Positions 5,250-6,049 of a stretch of DNA of 6,049 bases are shown here, piece after piece. Position 1 is the first letter of the stretch, and each line of letters begins with the position of its first letter. Below the pieces are notes generated by a model. The model ran no database searches. It was not told the DNA's origin and worked only from the letters and a program-made list of their open reading frames with translations. Both the position numbers and the translations under genes were made by a program. Origin of the DNA: Roseburia sp. (lineage in GTDB: Bacteria; Bacillota; Clostridia; Lachnospirales; Lachnospiraceae); assembly GCA_017626625.1 (NCBI GenBank), contig JAGAIK010000008.1, positions 1 to 6,049 of the forward strand, in the 5' to 3' direction.

Positions 5250-6049
5250 TTATTCATAATCCTTTACATTAGAGCTGTCCACCTTTTCAAAAGGAACCCA
5301 GACATACAAGCCGTCCTCTGTGGCTCCCTCTATCCCGGAAACGCTGCCCCCTCCAGCAAGGATAATAGCTGTTTTTACCGCAGCCTCCCCCTGTCCCACA
5401 GCGGACTGGTATACGGTAAAGTCCATATCCCCTGCCTCAATGGCGGCACAGCCGTCCGCCGTGGCATCCACGCCGAGAATTAAAATATCATCTCTTCCCG
5501 CCTTTTTGCAGGCATCAATAATGCCTAACGCCATCGAATCATTGTTACATGCCACCACATCGCAGGGCTGTCCTGTCTTTAAAAAAATGTCGAAATATTC
5601 CTCCGCCGTGGTCTGGTCCCAGTTCCCAAAATCTTCAAACACATAGTTGATGGTCTTTCCTGACTCCCGCAATTCCGCTTTCAGTCCGTCGGTCCTTCCG
5701 TTGGTTGCGGAATGGTTTTTCTCTCCCTTAAAAATCGCAACATTGATTTCCTGGTTTGAGGCTAATTTTTCTAAAATATACTCTGCCTGAAAGCCTCCGG
5801 CAACTCCTTCGCTGGAGCCCACATACATATATTTTTCTGCCTGCAGCACGCTTTCATCCGGACAACTGTTGTAAAATACCACCGGAATATCCCCCGCCAA
5901 TGCCGTAATTTCCCTTGCGGTATCCGCATTTACCGGTCCGCACATAATCACGTCATAGTTTTCCGACACTGCCTTTTTGATATGCTCTATCTGGTTTTCC
6001 AAATCTCCTTCTGCATCAAAAACGTCCATGGTCGCCCCGTTTTCTTCCG
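5250..6049 (-). CDS. MglB-like sugar ABC transporter substrate-binding protein, 5' end missing
   Basis: This is a periplasmic-binding-protein-like (Peripla_BP_4) lipoprotein or secreted protein for sugar capture outside the cell membrane. It is incomplete: the frame stays open to the window edge, with residues ENGAT before the first visible Met at 6029, so that Met is internal and the signal peptide lies outside. About 265 residues are seen. Counting from that Met, PVVFYN (49-54), [12 protein letters not shown] (101-112), NWDQT (136-140), NNDSMALG (162-169) and GVDAT (186-190) line up with the galactose/glucose-binding protein MglB, keeping the counterparts of its sugar contacts N91, H152, R158, W183, N211 and D236 (from memory). 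Two contacts appear changed: Ala at the D154 position and Gln at the N256 position. A terminator follows immediately, so no ATPase or permease gene lies downstream; partners must be upstream or elsewhere. Confidence 0.9.
   Translation of the reverse strand, partial: EENGATMDVFDAEGDLENQIEHIKKAVSENYDVIMCGPVNADTAREITALAGDIPVVFYNSCPDESVLQAEKYMYVGSSEGVAGGFQAEYILEKLASNQEINVAIFKGEKNHSATNGRTDGLKAELRESGKTINYVFEDFGNWDQTTAEEYFDIFLKTGQPCDVVACNNDSMALGIIDACKKAGRDDILILGVDATADGCAAIEAGDMDFTVYQSAVGQGEAAVKTAIILAGGGSVSGIEGATEDGLYVWVPFEKVDSSNVKDYE

Noticed and set aside
5320..5646. 108-residue + strand frame opposite the sugar-binding gene
   Set aside because: The opposite strand carries a clearly recognisable binding protein; this frame has no ribosome site or family features.

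Overview
The window looks like chromosomal or accessory DNA from a Gram-positive anaerobe of the Clostridia, most likely a Lachnospiraceae-type gut Firmicute. This is inferred from strong AGGAGG-type ribosome binding sites, moderate base composition, an LrgA/LrgB pair, a family 6 (hypoxanthine/uracil) DNA glycosylase and an MglB-like sugar-binding protein. No species can be named from the sequence alone. No rRNA, tRNA, CRISPR array, transposase or integrase was seen.

Layout. Bases 1-343 hold no convincing gene. They contain a candidate extended -10 promoter and a leader rich in hairpins. Bases 344-2057 (+ strand) encode a two-component system: an OmpR/PhoB-family response regulator resembling HssR, and a short two-helix sensor kinase whose TTG start lies inside the end of the regulator gene. 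Every other gene is on the - strand. The kinase and a NYN-domain (LabA-like) putative ribonuclease with a C-terminal OST-HTH/LOTUS-like domain (2054-2836) converge, and their stop codons share the palindrome TTAA.

Reading leftward on the - strand from the right edge, the order is: a 5'-truncated MglB-like sugar-binding protein (5250-6049) closed by an intrinsic-type terminator (5195-5225); a DNA-deoxyinosine/uracil glycosylase (4588-5097); a 50-bp tandem repeat (4469-4576); and a compact three-gene operon. The operon consists of an unrecognised four-helix membrane protein (4023-4448), lrgA (3633-4007 or 4016) and lrgB (2944-3636), with a very short junction and an ATGA overlap. The NYN gene follows lrgB after 107 bp with no clear terminator, so read-through is possible.

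How they work together. The two-component pair should phosphorelay from the membrane to DNA, but no target operon is visible beside it. LrgA and LrgB should form a membrane system of the CidAB/LrgAB type, linked elsewhere to murein hydrolase control or to export and uptake of small carboxylates such as pyruvate; the extra membrane protein is probably a partner. The glycosylase and the sugar-binding protein look like independent functions. I found no strong evidence of a wholly new system. The best leads are the extra LrgAB-associated membrane protein with the tandem repeat in front of it, and the structured leader of the two-component genes.
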